Assembly (NCBI GenBank): GCA_029882215.1
Contig: JAOULC010000005.1
Span: forward strand, 1-64,000
Direction of reading: 5' to 3'
Length of the DNA: 64,000 nt
Origin: Gammaproteobacteria bacterium
GTDB taxonomy: Bacteria > Pseudomonadota > Gammaproteobacteria > SZUA-229
Each line of letters opens with the position of its first letter. Positions within the stretch are counted from its first letter, which is position 1. Both the position numbers and the translations under genes were made by a program. Of the stretch, positions 20,162 to 30,837 are shown one piece after another. The notes beneath the pieces were generated by a model that was given only the letters and a program-made list of their open reading frames with translations, was not told the DNA's origin and did not search any database.

Positions 20162-20710
20162 ATGAAAACTCTACTTATAAAAACAATACTGTTATTTGGC
20201 TTTAGCATGATCTCCATGCAGGCAAACGCTCTCTTTATCGATAGCGATGGTCACACTGTTTTAGATTTTGCAGAATTTAGTAATCTTGATACCGTCAACA
20301 ACTATGGCGGTATCAACTGGTCTAACACCCTTGTCATTTCTGCACCTGGTGTCGGTGATAATTTAGCTGGCGCTAATGGTAACTCTTGGGCTGGTGGCAT
20401 TAACCTGAGCTCTGATAACGGCTTTGACTTATATGACGCCTATTTTAATACCTATACAGACGCTTCTTTTATTGTTAATGGCTTAACTGTAGATGGCACC
20501 ACACTGACTCAGTCATTTGATATAGCGGCAAATGATGGATGGACACAAATTAATTTCGATTTCTTTAACGTTCAGACGCTTGATATCAGCACCCTAAATC
20601 CGACTCAGTTTATTATTGATAACGTCGACGTACCAGAACCATCTACCTTAGCATTGCTTGGTTTAGGTCTGCTTGGCTTTAGCCTTAGCCGTCTAAAACA
20701 TACTGCTTAA
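20162..20710 (+). CDS. PEP-CTERM sorting-signal protein (exosortase substrate)
   Basis: This exported protein of 182 residues has a signal peptide (MKTLLIKTILLFGFSM, cleavage near QANA) and a PEP-CTERM tail: VPEPSTLALLGLG from residue 157, then a hydrophobic helix and a basic end (SRLK). The middle is rich in Asn, Asp, Ser and aromatic residues, as in secreted matrix proteins, with no recognised enzymatic motif. The start at 20162 is preferred over 20105 because the longer frame would begin upstream of the sigma-54 promoter and lacks a signal peptide start. GGAAGA serves as ribosome binding site. It lies between prsT and prsK and is the likely local substrate of XrtA. Confidence 0.9.
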   Translation: MKTLLIKTILLFGFSMISMQANALFIDSDGHTVLDFAEFSNLDTVNNYGGINWSNTLVISAPGVGDNLAGANGNSWAGGINLSSDNGFDLYDAYFNTYTDASFIVNGLTVDGTTLTQSFDIAANDGWTQINFDFFNVQTLDISTLNPTQFIIDNVDVPEPSTLALLGLGLLGFSLSRLKHTA

Positions 20711-20727
20711 TAAAATATCTTACGTTA

Positions 20728-20758
20728 AAAAAACCGCCATCATGGCGGTTTTTTTTTG
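20728..20758 (+). terminator. intrinsic terminator after the PEP-CTERM gene
   Basis: The arms AACCGCCA and TGGCGGTT enclose a three-base loop and run into a T tract. It makes the PEP-CTERM gene a single transcription unit, separate from prsK. Confidence 0.88.
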
Positions 20759-20800
20759 TTACAATCTTAAGCACATAACCGATAAAAATTTGATCTTCAT

Positions 20801-22873
20801 ATGGACCATAGCGTAAGTTTAATCAGCTATTATTCAGCAGCAACTCTGTACTTGGTGCTTTTCTTCCGCTCTTTACCCAATTTAAAAACCGGCATCTCAA
20901 ACAAGCTTATTGCTTTCGCCGCACTCATCACCAGCATCTGGTTTTTCATCTTAGCCACTCAGCTTCACTTTGATCTTGTTGATGTTGCCGTCTATCAGTC
21001 GCTTGAAATTATTAAATATGCATCATGGATCGGCGTTTTATTATCTGTGCTTTATACTGCCAGCCATCAGGAACTGATTCGTAATAAAATTCTGCTATAC
21101 CTGACGATTACAGCATTTACCATTAACAGCGTGCTGCTCGCCGTCACTATAACCAGGCCCTTATTATCGATTAACCAAATCGGTTTCATTTATGGTGCAA
21201 AGTTTTATCTTATTTGTCTGACAATTTTAGCCATTCTCGGGCTTGCACTTGTTGAACAGGTGATGCGCAACACACATAAAGACCGGCTCTGGAACATTAA
21301 ATTTTTATGCCTTTCTATTGGCGCTATGTTTGCCTATGACTTTTTTATGTTCAGTGATGCTTTGCTATTTAACCATATAGAGGATTCACTATTAGTAGCT
21401 CGTGGCTATATCCAAATTTTTATTGTTCCACTGCTTTTTATTACCATTTCCAGAAACCCCGTCTGGCGACTCAAGCTAGCGATTTCCAGACGCGTAGTAT
21501 TCCACTCTGGCACTCTGGTGATTTCCGGTATTTACCTGATTTTAATGGCAACTGCCGGCTACTATATAAAAGCCACTGGTGGCGAATGGGGCAGCCTGTT
21601 ACAGACAATCTTTTTCATTGCTGCCATCTTATCTTTTTTTATTCTCATCATGTCACGGCAAATGCGTGCGAAACTGGTGGTTTATATCAGCCGGCATTTT
21701 TTTCGCTATCACTATGACTACCGTCATGAATGGGTTTCTATGACGAAAGCCTTATTCATTGAAAATCAGGATGGTAACCTGGCTCATCGCGCACTTAGGC
21801 GCATCAGCTCACTGGTCAATAGTGAAGGCGGTGGCATCTGGGTTAGAAACGAAGACAATATTTATATCTATACCGATGACTTAAACGGCAACTGGAGTCA
21901 TCTACAACCCAATATCGATGAACAGGACTTCATCATTTATATGAAAGAAAAAAACTGGATTATCAATATCGACGAATATAAAGATGACCAGAAAAAATAC
22001 CCGGAACTGATTCTTCCTAACACCATTCTTTCCCTGCCTAATGCCTGGCTGATTATCCCATTAAATATTCAGACAGCATTGGTGGGCTTTATTGTACTGT
22101 CGCACTCACATGCTGCTTATGAGTTTAACTGGGAGGATTATGATATCTTGAAAATATCGGGTCATCAGGCAGCCAGTGCACTAGCCCAGATGCTGGATAA
22201 TGAGGCGCTGGCCAAATCAAGACAGTTCGAGGCCTATAATCAAATGTCTGCGTTTGTTATTCATGATATTAAAACCGTGGTGTCACAACTCTCATTACTG
22301 GTCAAAAATGCTGAACAACACCGAACTAACCCCGCATTTATCGATGACATGATTAAAACGACTGAACACAGCGTTAATAAAATGCAAAGCCTGTTGAAAC
22401 AACTTAAGCGCGAGACCAGTCAAACCGAACTGTCAGAATTTGATCTCTCGAAGTTACTCACAGAGGTTGCCCTCGATCACAGTAACAATAAACCAGCACC
22501 ACAGTTAAGCATGCCAGATGGTCAAATTGCAGTTCGCGCCTCATACGAACAAATCCACTCTGCTCTGACGCATATCATTAAAAACGCTCAGGAAGCGACT
22601 TCTGATGATGGTTATATTAAGATATCACTAAGCGCAATTGATCATACCGCACTAATAAAAATTCGTGACAATGGCATCGGAATGAATGCAGACTTCATTA
22701 AAAACAGTCTGTTTCAGCCATTTAATAGCACCAAGGGACTTTCAGGGATGGGTATTGGTGTTTATCAGTGCCGGCAATACATTCGCGCTGCAAAAGGTGA
22801 TATCAGTGTTGAAAGCAAGCCAGATAAAGGCACCACATTTACCATAACTTTACCTATTTACATGCAGGAATAA
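20801..22873 (+). CDS. prsK: PEP-CTERM system sensor histidine kinase PrsK
   Basis: PrsK is the membrane sensor kinase that partners PrsR in exosortase A systems. The 690 residues begin with about eight membrane helices (roughly 1-290). A GAF-like domain follows (about 315-460), then the kinase core with the phosphoacceptor H488 in FVIHDIKT, an N-box around IKNAQEAT, and ATP-binding motifs DNGIGM and GMGIGVYQC. The prsR gene starts three bases after its stop. No strong ribosome binding site precedes the ATG. The signal sensed is unknown. Confidence 0.93.
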   Translation: MDHSVSLISYYSAATLYLVLFFRSLPNLKTGISNKLIAFAALITSIWFFILATQLHFDLVDVAVYQSLEIIKYASWIGVLLSVLYTASHQELIRNKILLYLTITAFTINSVLLAVTITRPLLSINQIGFIYGAKFYLICLTILAILGLALVEQVMRNTHKDRLWNIKFLCLSIGAMFAYDFFMFSDALLFNHIEDSLLVARGYIQIFIVPLLFITISRNPVWRLKLAISRRVVFHSGTLVISGIYLILMATAGYYIKATGGEWGSLLQTIFFIAAILSFFILIMSRQMRAKLVVYISRHFFRYHYDYRHEWVSMTKALFIENQDGNLAHRALRRISSLVNSEGGGIWVRNEDNIYIYTDDLNGNWSHLQPNIDEQDFIIYMKEKNWIINIDEYKDDQKKYPELILPNTILSLPNAWLIIPLNIQTALVGFIVLSHSHAAYEFNWEDYDILKISGHQAASALAQMLDNEALAKSRQFEAYNQMSAFVIHDIKTVVSQLSLLVKNAEQHRTNPAFIDDMIKTTEHSVNKMQSLLKQLKRETSQTELSEFDLSKLLTEVALDHSNNKPAPQLSMPDGQIAVRASYEQIHSALTHIIKNAQEATSDDGYIKISLSAIDHTALIKIRDNGIGMNADFIKNSLFQPFNSTKGLSGMGIGVYQCRQYIRAAKGDISVESKPDKGTTFTITLPIYMQE

Positions 22874-22876
22874 ACG

Positions 22877-24262
22877 GTGAAAGATAAAAAACGTAGCCTC
22901 TTAGTTATTGAAGACGACCCCGGTCTGCAAAGTCAGATGAAATGGTGCTTTAGCAATGATATTGAAGTCATTATTGCCGACAACAACAAAACCGCACTGG
23001 CCGCACTCAGGCGATATGAACCTGCTGTTGTCACACTTGATCTTGGGCTGCCACCGGACCCCGGCGGATCCAGTGAAGGCTTTAAATTACTCGAGGAGAT
23101 AATGACCTTAGCTCCAAACACTAAAGTGATTATCATCACTGGTCGCGAAGAAAAGGAAAATGCAGTCAAAGCAATCGGTATGGGCGCCTATGATTTTTAT
23201 CAGAAACCTGTCGAGGCTGAAACACTGACATTTGTGGTAGAACGTGCTTTCAAATTAGCAACACTTGAACAAAAAACCAGAGAATATGAAAAAAATCAGG
23301 CTCACAACAATAATTTTGGCATCATTACCTCAAGCCCGGAAATGCTACACATCATTCAGATGATTGAAAAAGTAGCACCATCGGATATAACAACGTTAAT
23401 ACTGGGTAAGACAGGCACCGGTAAAGAGCTGATTGCAAAAGCATTGCATCAGGCCAGTCTTCGTTCTGACGCCCCCTTCTCTGCCATTAATTGCGCAGCC
23501 ATTCCTGAAAATTTATTAGAAAGCGAACTCTTTGGTCATGAAAAGGGGGCATTTACCGGAGCTCACAACCAAAAGAAAGGAAAAATAGAAATCACCGATG
23601 GAGGTACCTTGTTTCTGGATGAAATTGGCGATATGCCACCACCACTGCAGGCCAAGCTATTACGCTTTCTGCAGGAAAGAAGTATTGAACGGGTTGGTGG
23701 CACACAGGAAATACCCGTCAACGTCCGCGTTGTTTGTGCCACCCATCAGGATTTGCGAAAACTGATTACTGAAGGAGATTTCAGAGAAGACCTGTTTTAT
23801 CGCCTCAGTGAAATCATTATTGATGTACCTTCTCTGCAAGAGCGTCAGGGCGATACTGTCATCATTGCCAATGCCTTACTTGAGTCCATTGCCAATGATC
23901 AGGGAACAACCAAGAAACGCTTTAACGACGATGCATTGAAGGCAATCGAACAACATACCTGGCCTGGTAATGTCAGAGAATTAGTTAATAAGATTAAACG
24001 TGCCGTGATTATGGCAAACGGACAATACATTACAGCAGAAGATCTGGATCTGGACACTGACAGTAACGATGAGGTGATGCCATTCAATCTGCGTGAGGTA
24101 CGTGCCAATGCTGAAAGACTGGCCATACTCAGAGCACTGAGTCACTGTCACGGAAAAATTGCACAAACATCACGCTTACTGGGTGTCACCCGCCCGACCC
24201 TGTACACCTTGCTTGAAAAATATGACATTCAAGCCAAACAGAAAGACAGCATGGAAAGTTAG
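22877..24262 (+). CDS. prsR: PEP-CTERM system sigma-54-dependent response regulator PrsR
   Basis: PrsR is an NtrC-type activator of sigma-54 promoters. The 461-residue protein has a receiver domain with acidic residues D13 and D14 and the phosphorylation site D55. A AAA+ domain follows, with Walker A GKTGTGKE (177-184) and the sigma-54 contact loop GAFTGA (224-229), then a Fis-type helix-turn-helix near the C-terminus (TSRLLGVTRPTLYTLL). It starts with GTG and is coupled to prsK. The sigma-54 promoter at 20106 is the obvious local target. Confidence 0.95.
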   Translation: MKDKKRSLLVIEDDPGLQSQMKWCFSNDIEVIIADNNKTALAALRRYEPAVVTLDLGLPPDPGGSSEGFKLLEEIMTLAPNTKVIIITGREEKENAVKAIGMGAYDFYQKPVEAETLTFVVERAFKLATLEQKTREYEKNQAHNNNFGIITSSPEMLHIIQMIEKVAPSDITTLILGKTGTGKELIAKALHQASLRSDAPFSAINCAAIPENLLESELFGHEKGAFTGAHNQKKGKIEITDGGTLFLDEIGDMPPPLQAKLLRFLQERSIERVGGTQEIPVNVRVVCATHQDLRKLITEGDFREDLFYRLSEIIIDVPSLQERQGDTVIIANALLESIANDQGTTKKRFNDDALKAIEQHTWPGNVRELVNKIKRAVIMANGQYITAEDLDLDTDSNDEVMPFNLREVRANAERLAILRALSHCHGKIAQTSRLLGVTRPTLYTLLEKYDIQAKQKDSMES

Positions 24263-24275
24263 TTCTTAACACACA

Positions 24276-24307
24276 CAAAAAAAGGAGGCCTAAGCCTCCT
24301 TTTTTTG
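24276..24307. terminator. bidirectional terminator between prsR and pnp
   Basis: The arms AGGAGGC and GCCTCCT enclose a CTAA loop, with an A run before and a T run after. It can therefore end both prsR transcripts on the plus strand and pnp transcripts on the minus strand. Confidence 0.88.
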
Positions 24308-24328
24308 TGGCTCTGTTGCTATTTAACG

Positions 24329-26416
24329 TTAAGCCTCAGCCGCCTCATTTACCGCTTTCATACTCAGACGAATACGGCCTTGTTTATCAATTTCAAGAAC
24401 CTTAACCTGAACGGTTTCACCTTCTTTCAATTTGTCAGTAACCGCTTCTACACGCTCGTCACTAATTTGTGATATATGTACCAGACCATCTTTGCCCGGT
24501 AAAATTTCAACAAAAGCACCAAAGTCCATAATTTTCTTAACAGTACCGTTGTAAACTTTACCCACTTCAGCATCTGATGTGATCTGCTCGATACGGATTC
24601 TGGCTTCTTCAGCTGCTGCTAAATCTGCTGAGGCAATCTTGATATTACCTTCATCATCAATATCTATAGAAGCGCCCGTTTCTTCGGTAATCGAACGAAT
24701 AACCGAACCGCCTTTACCAATAACATCACGAATTTTATCAGGATTAATCTTGATAGTGACATAACGCGGTGCATATTCAGACATATCCGTACGCGCTTCT
24801 GAAATAACCTTGTTCATTTCATCAAGGATATATAAACGAGCTGTCTGTGCCTGTTTTAATGCCTGATCCATGATCTCACGAGTGATACCCTGTATCTTGA
24901 TATCCATTTGCAGCGCATTGACACCGTTTACAGTACCTGCAACTTTAAAGTCCATATCGCCTAAGTGATCTTCATCACCCAAGATATCGGTCAATACGGC
25001 AAAGTTATCACCTTCTTTAATCAGACCCATTGCAATACCTGCAACCGGCGCTTTAAGAGGAACACCGGCATCCATCAGTGCTAATGAAGTACCACACACA
25101 GAAGCCATTGAGCTGGAACCGTTAGATTCAGTAATTTCAGAAACCACACGAATAACGTACGGATATTCATCTTCATTTGGCATGCAAGCCATGATGCCAC
25201 GCTTGGCTAAACGACCATGTCCAATTTCACGACGCCCCGGGTTACCAACTCGACCGGCTTCACCAACAGAAAATGGAGGGAAGTTATAATGCAGCATGAA
25301 AGGATCACGGCGTGAACCTTCTAATGCATCAATAATTTGTGCATCACGATCTGTACCCAGCGTAGTGACGACCAAGGCCTGAGTCTCTCCACGGGTGAAT
25401 AATGCCGAACCATGTGTACGCGGTAACACACCGGTACGAACTGTGATTTTACGTACATCATCAGTATTACGTCCGTCAATTCGTTTTTCACCGGCGATAA
25501 TGCGGCTACGAACTATTTTCCCTTCCAGTTCATGGAATACAGTGCTAATTTCATCAGCTGACCAGTCATCAGATGCTAATTTTGCAATCGTAGCATCGCG
25601 CACGATACCAACAGCTGCATAACGGTCTAATTTTTCCGCTATCTGATAGGCTTTAGTCAGATCCGCTGTAGCAAAATCTGCAATTGCAGTTTCTAATGCC
25701 GTGTTAGCCGGAGCAGCAGTCCAGTCCCAGGCTGGTGTACCAACTTCCTGAGCCAGTTCACTAATAGCCGTGATAACTGTCTGTAATTGCTCATGGCCAT
25801 ACATGACCGCATCAAGCATGACCTGTTCAGACAGCTGGTCTGCTTCTGATTCAACCATCAGCACAGCGTCAGCAGTACCGGCTACCACAAGATCCAGCTT
25901 TGAATTTTCAAGTTGCGCATAAGTCGGGTTCAGAACGTATTGCTCGTTGATATAGGCAACACGTGCGGCACCGACAGGGCCATTAAAAGGCGCACCACTG
26001 ATAGCAAGCGCAGCAGATGCACCGATTAAAGCCGCTATATCCGGGTCTATTTCTGGATTCAGCGACATAACGGTTGCAATAATCTGCACTTCGTTAGTAA
26101 AGCCTTCTGGGAATAAGGGACGAATAGGACGATCGATTAAACGACTGGTCAGCGTTTCTTTTTCGCTTGGACGGCCTTCGCGCTTGAAAAATCCACCAGG
26201 GATTTTACCTGCAGCGTATGTTTTTTCCTGATAATTAACAGTCAGAGGAAAAAAGTCACGACCAGCTACTTCTTCTTTAACCGCTACGGCTGTAACCATA
26301 ACGACGGTGCCGTCCATGTCTACAAATACTGAGCCGGAAGCTTGGCGAGCAATTTCACCAGTTGATAAGGTGACCGTATTGTCACCGTATTGAAATGATT
26401 TTGTTATGGGATTCAC
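24329..26416 (-). CDS. pnp: polyribonucleotide nucleotidyltransferase (PNPase)
   Basis: PNPase degrades RNA from the 3' end using phosphate and is part of the RNA degradosome in many gammaproteobacteria. The 695 residues contain two RNase PH domains (for example [12 protein letters not shown]), a linker helical domain, a KH domain ([13 protein letters not shown]) and a C-terminal S1 domain ([17 protein letters not shown]). It follows rpsO, the standard arrangement. Confidence 0.98.
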   Translation of the reverse strand: MNPITKSFQYGDNTVTLSTGEIARQASGSVFVDMDGTVVMVTAVAVKEEVAGRDFFPLTVNYQEKTYAAGKIPGGFFKREGRPSEKETLTSRLIDRPIRPLFPEGFTNEVQIIATVMSLNPEIDPDIAALIGASAALAISGAPFNGPVGAARVAYINEQYVLNPTYAQLENSKLDLVVAGTADAVLMVESEADQLSEQVMLDAVMYGHEQLQTVITAISELAQEVGTPAWDWTAAPANTALETAIADFATADLTKAYQIAEKLDRYAAVGIVRDATIAKLASDDWSADEISTVFHELEGKIVRSRIIAGEKRIDGRNTDDVRKITVRTGVLPRTHGSALFTRGETQALVVTTLGTDRDAQIIDALEGSRRDPFMLHYNFPPFSVGEAGRVGNPGRREIGHGRLAKRGIMACMPNEDEYPYVIRVVSEITESNGSSSMASVCGTSLALMDAGVPLKAPVAGIAMGLIKEGDNFAVLTDILGDEDHLGDMDFKVAGTVNGVNALQMDIKIQGITREIMDQALKQAQTARLYILDEMNKVISEARTDMSEYAPRYVTIKINPDKIRDVIGKGGSVIRSITEETGASIDIDDEGNIKIASADLAAAEEARIRIEQITSDAEVGKVYNGTVKKIMDFGAFVEILPGKDGLVHISQISDERVEAVTDKLKEGETVQVKVLEIDKQGRIRLSMKAVNEAAEA

Positions 26417-26500
26417 TGATTTGTTTCCTTGGTGAGGGGCCGATTTACTCGAAACCCCGTCACCAGGGCTAAAAACCAGTAAAGCAGCCCTTACAAAATA
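26417..26500 (-). other. rpsO-pnp intergenic RNA with possible processing hairpin
   Basis: This 84-base leader contains the arms AGGGCT and AGCCCT with a 15-base loop, and GGGG and CCCC further down. In E. coli a hairpin in the same place is cut by RNase III so that PNPase controls its own mRNA. A similar role here is inferred from position only. Confidence 0.35.
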
Positions 26501-26770
26501 TTAGCGACGTAGCCCTAAACGGGTGATAAGGTCTTTGTAACGAACCAGGTTTTTACCTTTCAGGTAATCCAACAGTTTGCGACGCTGATTAACCAGCTTC
26601 AACAGACCACGACGAGAATGGTGATCGTGTTTGTGACCTTGAAAATGACCTGTTAAATCAGTAATACGTGCTGTTAATAGGGCTACCTGAACCTCTGGTG
26701 AACCGGTATCATTTTCTACAGTCTGGTAAGACTTTACTATTTCCGCCTTGTTGGCGCTGGTTAATGCCAT
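26501..26770 (-). CDS. rpsO: 30S ribosomal protein S15
   Basis: S15 binds 16S rRNA early in assembly of the small subunit platform. The 89 residues are the canonical length and include the conserved [13 protein letters not shown] and [21 protein letters not shown]. Its own promoter lies just upstream, and pnp follows. Confidence 0.99.
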   Translation of the reverse strand: MALTSANKAEIVKSYQTVENDTGSPEVQVALLTARITDLTGHFQGHKHDHHSRRGLLKLVNQRRKLLDYLKGKNLVRYKDLITRLGLRR

Positions 26771-26811
26771 TGATTGCTCCTGAACAATATATAGCTAATA
26801 CTAATCGGAAG

Positions 26812-26839
26812 ATTTTACCATGATATTGAAGCATGACAA
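26812..26839 (-). promoter_or_regulatory. sigma-70 promoter of rpsO-pnp
   Basis: On the minus strand TTGTCA (26834-26839), a 16-base spacer and TAAAAT (26812-26817) end about 41 bases before the rpsO start. Confidence 0.65.
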
Positions 26840-26922
26840 AACTTGTTTTTGGTTTTTAACGTGTTTTACGCTAAAAATTCGTTAATTTTTTGTAATTTAA
26901 TGCTGATGCGGCTAAATACCCA

Positions 26923-27840
26923 TCAAGCCTGTGTATTCATTAATCGCTTCGGCGCAACCAGGCCATCACTTCTGATTTCACCAATGCCAAGAAATCGCTT
27001 TTCATCATACAAGCGCACTAAACCACTGACTGGTGCTTTGGGAACCTGTACAGCCTGACCTAAGCGTAAATAATACGAGAGATCTTCATTCAGTCTCAGC
27101 TCCGGCATCGACATAATACCCACATCCAGCGGTAACAGCTTTTTATCGAGCTGTAGCTCACCTTCTTCAGCAATCTGTTCCAGCTGATCCATGCTCAACA
27201 TTGGAAAACCACTGAAACTACCGACTTCTAGGCGCCGTAACTGAGTGACGTATGACAGCGTATCTAATGCCAACGCAATATCTTCTGCCAGCGTCCTGAT
27301 ATAGGTTCCTTTTGAACAGGCAACTCGTAATTCAACCACAGACTGCTGATATGACAGCAGCTCGATTTCACTGATACGAATCAGGCGTGCCTTACGCTCA
27401 ACCTCAAGACCTTTTCGAGCCAGCTCATAGAGCCTTTGGCCATTGTGCTTTAACGCCGAATACATCGGCGGAACCTGCTCACTTTCGCCTAGAAAAGACG
27501 GCAGCACAGACTCAATTTGCTGTTTGGTAATACCGGCAGATGATTTTGTTTCAACCACCTCACCCTCTGCATCACCCGTGGCGGTCCGCTCACCCAGCTT
27601 AAAGCTGACCTGATAAACTTTATCAGCCGCTAACAGATACTGTGAAACCTTGGTCGCCTCTCCCAGACAAATCGGCAACATTCCGCTGGCCAGCGGATCA
27701 AGGCTACCTGTATGCCCGGCTTTAGCGGCATTAAATAAGCGCTTAACAATCTGCAGCGCCTTATTCGAACTCATATGCAACGGTTTATCTAATAAAAATA
27801 TACCACTGACTGGGCGGCCATGAGATTTACGACGGGACAT
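26923..27840 (-). CDS. truB: tRNA pseudouridine(55) synthase
   Basis: TruB makes pseudouridine 55 in the T loop of tRNAs. The 305-residue protein has the catalytic aspartate D48 in HTGSLDPLASG, the KP motif GIFLLDKPLHMSSN and a C-terminal PUA-like region (VRLYDEKRFLGIGEI). It is the last gene of the rimP-truB run, 41 bases after rbfA. Confidence 0.98.
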   Translation of the reverse strand: MSRRKSHGRPVSGIFLLDKPLHMSSNKALQIVKRLFNAAKAGHTGSLDPLASGMLPICLGEATKVSQYLLAADKVYQVSFKLGERTATGDAEGEVVETKSSAGITKQQIESVLPSFLGESEQVPPMYSALKHNGQRLYELARKGLEVERKARLIRISEIELLSYQQSVVELRVACSKGTYIRTLAEDIALALDTLSYVTQLRRLEVGSFSGFPMLSMDQLEQIAEEGELQLDKKLLPLDVGIMSMPELRLNEDLSYYLRLGQAVQVPKAPVSGLVRLYDEKRFLGIGEIRSDGLVAPKRLMNTQA

Positions 27841-27881
27841 ATTGCAACTCTATTGGAAATTCAGATCGTGATTAACTTAGA

Positions 27882-28268
27882 TTATTCCGGACTGTCATCA
27901 TCAATCAGGCCTTTCTCAGCATCGTCTTTTCGGGCCGCATTGATCAGATTGGTCAGATGAGCGCCACGCTCCAAACTTTCGTCATAAATAAATTTGAGAG
28001 CCGGTACGATACGGGCATTAATTTCTGCCGCCAGTTTTTTACGCAAAAAACCAGAAGCCCGATTTAATGCCTCGATGGTTTCGACACGTTCCTGCTGATT
28101 CAGCACACTGCAATACACCGTCGCATGACTTAAATCACGACTTAATTTAATTGCGGTAAAAGATACCATCGCAACCCGTGGGTCCTTAACCTCATTCTGA
28201 ACCAGAGTGGATAGCTCCCGGCGAATTTGCTCACCGAGGCGCTGACTACGTGAAAATTCTTTAGGCAT
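27882..28268 (-). CDS. rbfA: ribosome-binding factor A
   Basis: RbfA binds the 30S subunit during late 16S rRNA maturation and helps cold adaptation. The 128 residues show the KH-type fold with RSQRLGEQIRRELSTL and VKDPRVAMVSFT. It begins 11 bases after the infB stop, so the two genes are co-transcribed. Confidence 0.97.
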   Translation of the reverse strand: MPKEFSRSQRLGEQIRRELSTLVQNEVKDPRVAMVSFTAIKLSRDLSHATVYCSVLNQQERVETIEALNRASGFLRKKLAAEINARIVPALKFIYDESLERGAHLTNLINAARKDDAEKGLIDDDSPE

Positions 28269-28279
28269 TAATCAGATAC

Positions 28280-30814
28280 TTACAGCGTACGCTTAACTTC
28301 TACGCGGTCAAATACTTCGATCTGATCGCCGGGACGCACATCGGTGTAATTTTTCACACCAATACCGCATTCAGTACCACTACGCACTTCGTTAACATCA
28401 TCTTTAAAGCGACGCAGAGATTCCAGCTCACCTTCATAAATCACCACGTTTTCCCGCAGCACGCGAATAGGCTGATCACGTTTAACCATACCTTCGGTGA
28501 CAATACTACCGGCGATGGAACCAAACTTCGGTGACTTAAAGACATCTTTAACTTCTGCCAGACCGATGATTTTTTCTTCGTATCTCGCATCCAGCATACC
28601 AGTTAACGAGGCTTTAACCTGATCGATCAGATCGTAGATAACACTATAATAATGCAGATCAACATCACGCTCAGAAACCGCACGTCTGGCCGAGGCATCA
28701 GCACGAACATTAAAGCCTAAAACAACAGCATTCGAAGCAGCAGCCAGCGTCACATCAGTCTCGGTAATACCACCGACTCCGCTGCCCACTATGGTGACAT
28801 CAATTTCATCATTACTGGCAGCAAGCTTCATTAATGAATCACGAATCGCTTCCAGCGAGCCCTGAACATCAGCTTTTACCAGCACATTCAGTACTTTTAT
28901 TTCATCAGCACCCATATTATCAAACATCGAATCGAGTTTTGCCTGCTGCTGATTAGCAAGGCGGACATCTCGCTCTTTGTGATAACGCATGGCTGCAACT
29001 TCACGTGCTTTACGGTCATCTTCGACAACCAGTGCTTCATCACCGGCCAGTGGTGTACCAGATAAGCCCAGAACAACAACCGGGATTGAAGGCCCGGCCT
29101 CTTCTACAGGCATAGCATTCTCATCGAACATAGCGCGGACACGACCATATTCCTGACCGGCCAGTAAAATATCGCCTTTCTTCAGTGTGCCTTCCTGGAC
29201 CAATACGGTAGCCAGAACACCACGACCTTTATCCAGCGACGCCTCGATAACAAGACCTTTGGCTTTACCCTCAACACGGGCAGTCAGCTCTAATAATTCA
29301 GCTTGCAGACTGATAGCTTCTAACAGTTCTTTAATACCATCGCCTGTTTTAGCAGAGACATGAACAAACATATTTTCACCACCCCAGTCTTCCGGGATAA
29401 CTTCATGTGCACTCAGCTCATTTTTAACACGCTCAGGATCAGCTTCTTCTTTATCTATTTTATTAACCGCAACAATCAGCGGCACTTGTGCCGCTTTCGC
29501 ATGTTGAATCGCTTCAATGGTCTGCGGCATGACACCGTCATCGGCTGCGACAACCAGAATAACAATATCGGTGGCCTGTGCACCACGTGCGCGCATCGAG
29601 GTAAAAGCTGCGTGTCCAGGAGTATCAAGGAAGCTGATAACACCTTTCTCTGTTTCAACATGGTAGGCACCGATGTGCTGAGTTATACCGCCTGCTTCAG
29701 CAGAGGTTACCGTTGACTCACGGATATAATCAAGCAACGAGGTTTTACCGTGATCAACATGTCCCATGATAGTAACAACAGGCGGACGTTGAAATTTTTC
29801 GATATCAGACTCTTCACCATGAGACAGTAACTCTGCCTCACGCGCGCCTTCACTGACTGTTTTAACGGTATGACCCATCTCCTCGGTCACAAGAATAGCT
29901 GTTTCCTGATCGATCACCTGATTGATGGTTGCCATAACACCCATCTTCATCATCACCTTAATTACTTCTGACGATTTGACCGACATCCGTGATGCCAGCT
30001 CTGCCACTGTTATCGTGTCAGAAATTTCGACTTCACGCACTACTGGTGACACAGGCATTTCAAACCCGTGCTTAGAGTCAGCAGATGATACATGCTTGGC
30101 AGGCATTTTTTTCTTGCGCTTGCCACGCTTGTCTTTAGACACATGCAGTTCTTGACGATCTATATCACCAGAGGATTTTTTACCTTTCTTGGCTTTTTTA
30201 CGGGTATCAGTCTGACTACTGGCTTCAGAGTCAACACGTTTTTGTTCAGCCTCTTTTTTGATGCGCTCGGCTTCCGCTTTCTGGTCCGCTTCTTCTTTCA
30301 GTTTCGCTTCGGCTTCTTTTGCAGCCTCTACTTCTGCTTTTTTGCGGGCCAGTTCTTCTTCTTCGGCCTTTTTAATAGCGGCTTGTTCAGCTTTTTTCGC
30401 TGCGCTGGCTTCGGCTTGCAGCTGATCATCTTGCTGACGCTTATCTTTTTCTTCAATCAGTTTATTCAGCTCTTCCTGCTCAGGATTAACTGCATCACTA
30501 CGCTTGACATAAGTGCGTTTTTTACGCACTTCCACGCTGACTGTTTTTGGCCTGCCTGCGGCGCTTCCGCTACCGCTAACTTTAAGTTCACTAACGCTTT
30601 TACGCTTTAATGTAATCTTTTTATTGCTACTCAGATCTTTATCTTTTTTACCGTGTATATTGCGTAAAAAATTCAGCAGCTGCGCTTTATCATCATCACT
30701 AATGACAGTATTTTCATTATCGATTTGCAGCCCTGCTTCTTTGCATTGTTCAAGCAGACGCTCAACTGGAGTCCCCACAGTCTTTGCAAGTTGTTTGACA
30801 GTCACTTCTGACAT
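28280..30814 (-). CDS. infB: translation initiation factor IF-2
   Basis: IF-2 is the GTPase that places initiator tRNA on the 30S subunit. The N-terminus ([19 protein letters not shown]) is the IF2 N domain, followed by a Lys/Glu/Ala-rich coiled coil (about 130-250). The G domain has [13 protein letters not shown] and NKID, and domains II-IV complete the protein. I prefer the ATG at 30814 (844 residues); an in-frame GTG at 30823 would add three residues, but a GGAG lies only two bases before it. Confidence 0.97.
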   Translation of the reverse strand: MSEVTVKQLAKTVGTPVERLLEQCKEAGLQIDNENTVISDDDKAQLLNFLRNIHGKKDKDLSSNKKITLKRKSVSELKVSGSGSAAGRPKTVSVEVRKKRTYVKRSDAVNPEQEELNKLIEEKDKRQQDDQLQAEASAAKKAEQAAIKKAEEEELARKKAEVEAAKEAEAKLKEEADQKAEAERIKKEAEQKRVDSEASSQTDTRKKAKKGKKSSGDIDRQELHVSKDKRGKRKKKMPAKHVSSADSKHGFEMPVSPVVREVEISDTITVAELASRMSVKSSEVIKVMMKMGVMATINQVIDQETAILVTEEMGHTVKTVSEGAREAELLSHGEESDIEKFQRPPVVTIMGHVDHGKTSLLDYIRESTVTSAEAGGITQHIGAYHVETEKGVISFLDTPGHAAFTSMRARGAQATDIVILVVAADDGVMPQTIEAIQHAKAAQVPLIVAVNKIDKEEADPERVKNELSAHEVIPEDWGGENMFVHVSAKTGDGIKELLEAISLQAELLELTARVEGKAKGLVIEASLDKGRGVLATVLVQEGTLKKGDILLAGQEYGRVRAMFDENAMPVEEAGPSIPVVVLGLSGTPLAGDEALVVEDDRKAREVAAMRYHKERDVRLANQQQAKLDSMFDNMGADEIKVLNVLVKADVQGSLEAIRDSLMKLAASNDEIDVTIVGSGVGGITETDVTLAAASNAVVLGFNVRADASARRAVSERDVDLHYYSVIYDLIDQVKASLTGMLDARYEEKIIGLAEVKDVFKSPKFGSIAGSIVTEGMVKRDQPIRVLRENVVIYEGELESLRRFKDDVNEVRSGTECGIGVKNYTDVRPGDQIEVFDRVEVKRTL

Positions 30815-30837
30815 ATTAGTCACATCTCCAGTCGCGT

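Noticed and set aside
30092-30610. Phe-rich open frame opposite the infB coiled-coil region
   Set aside because: It is the antisense reading of the Lys/Glu-rich codons of infB and has no start signal or family resemblance.
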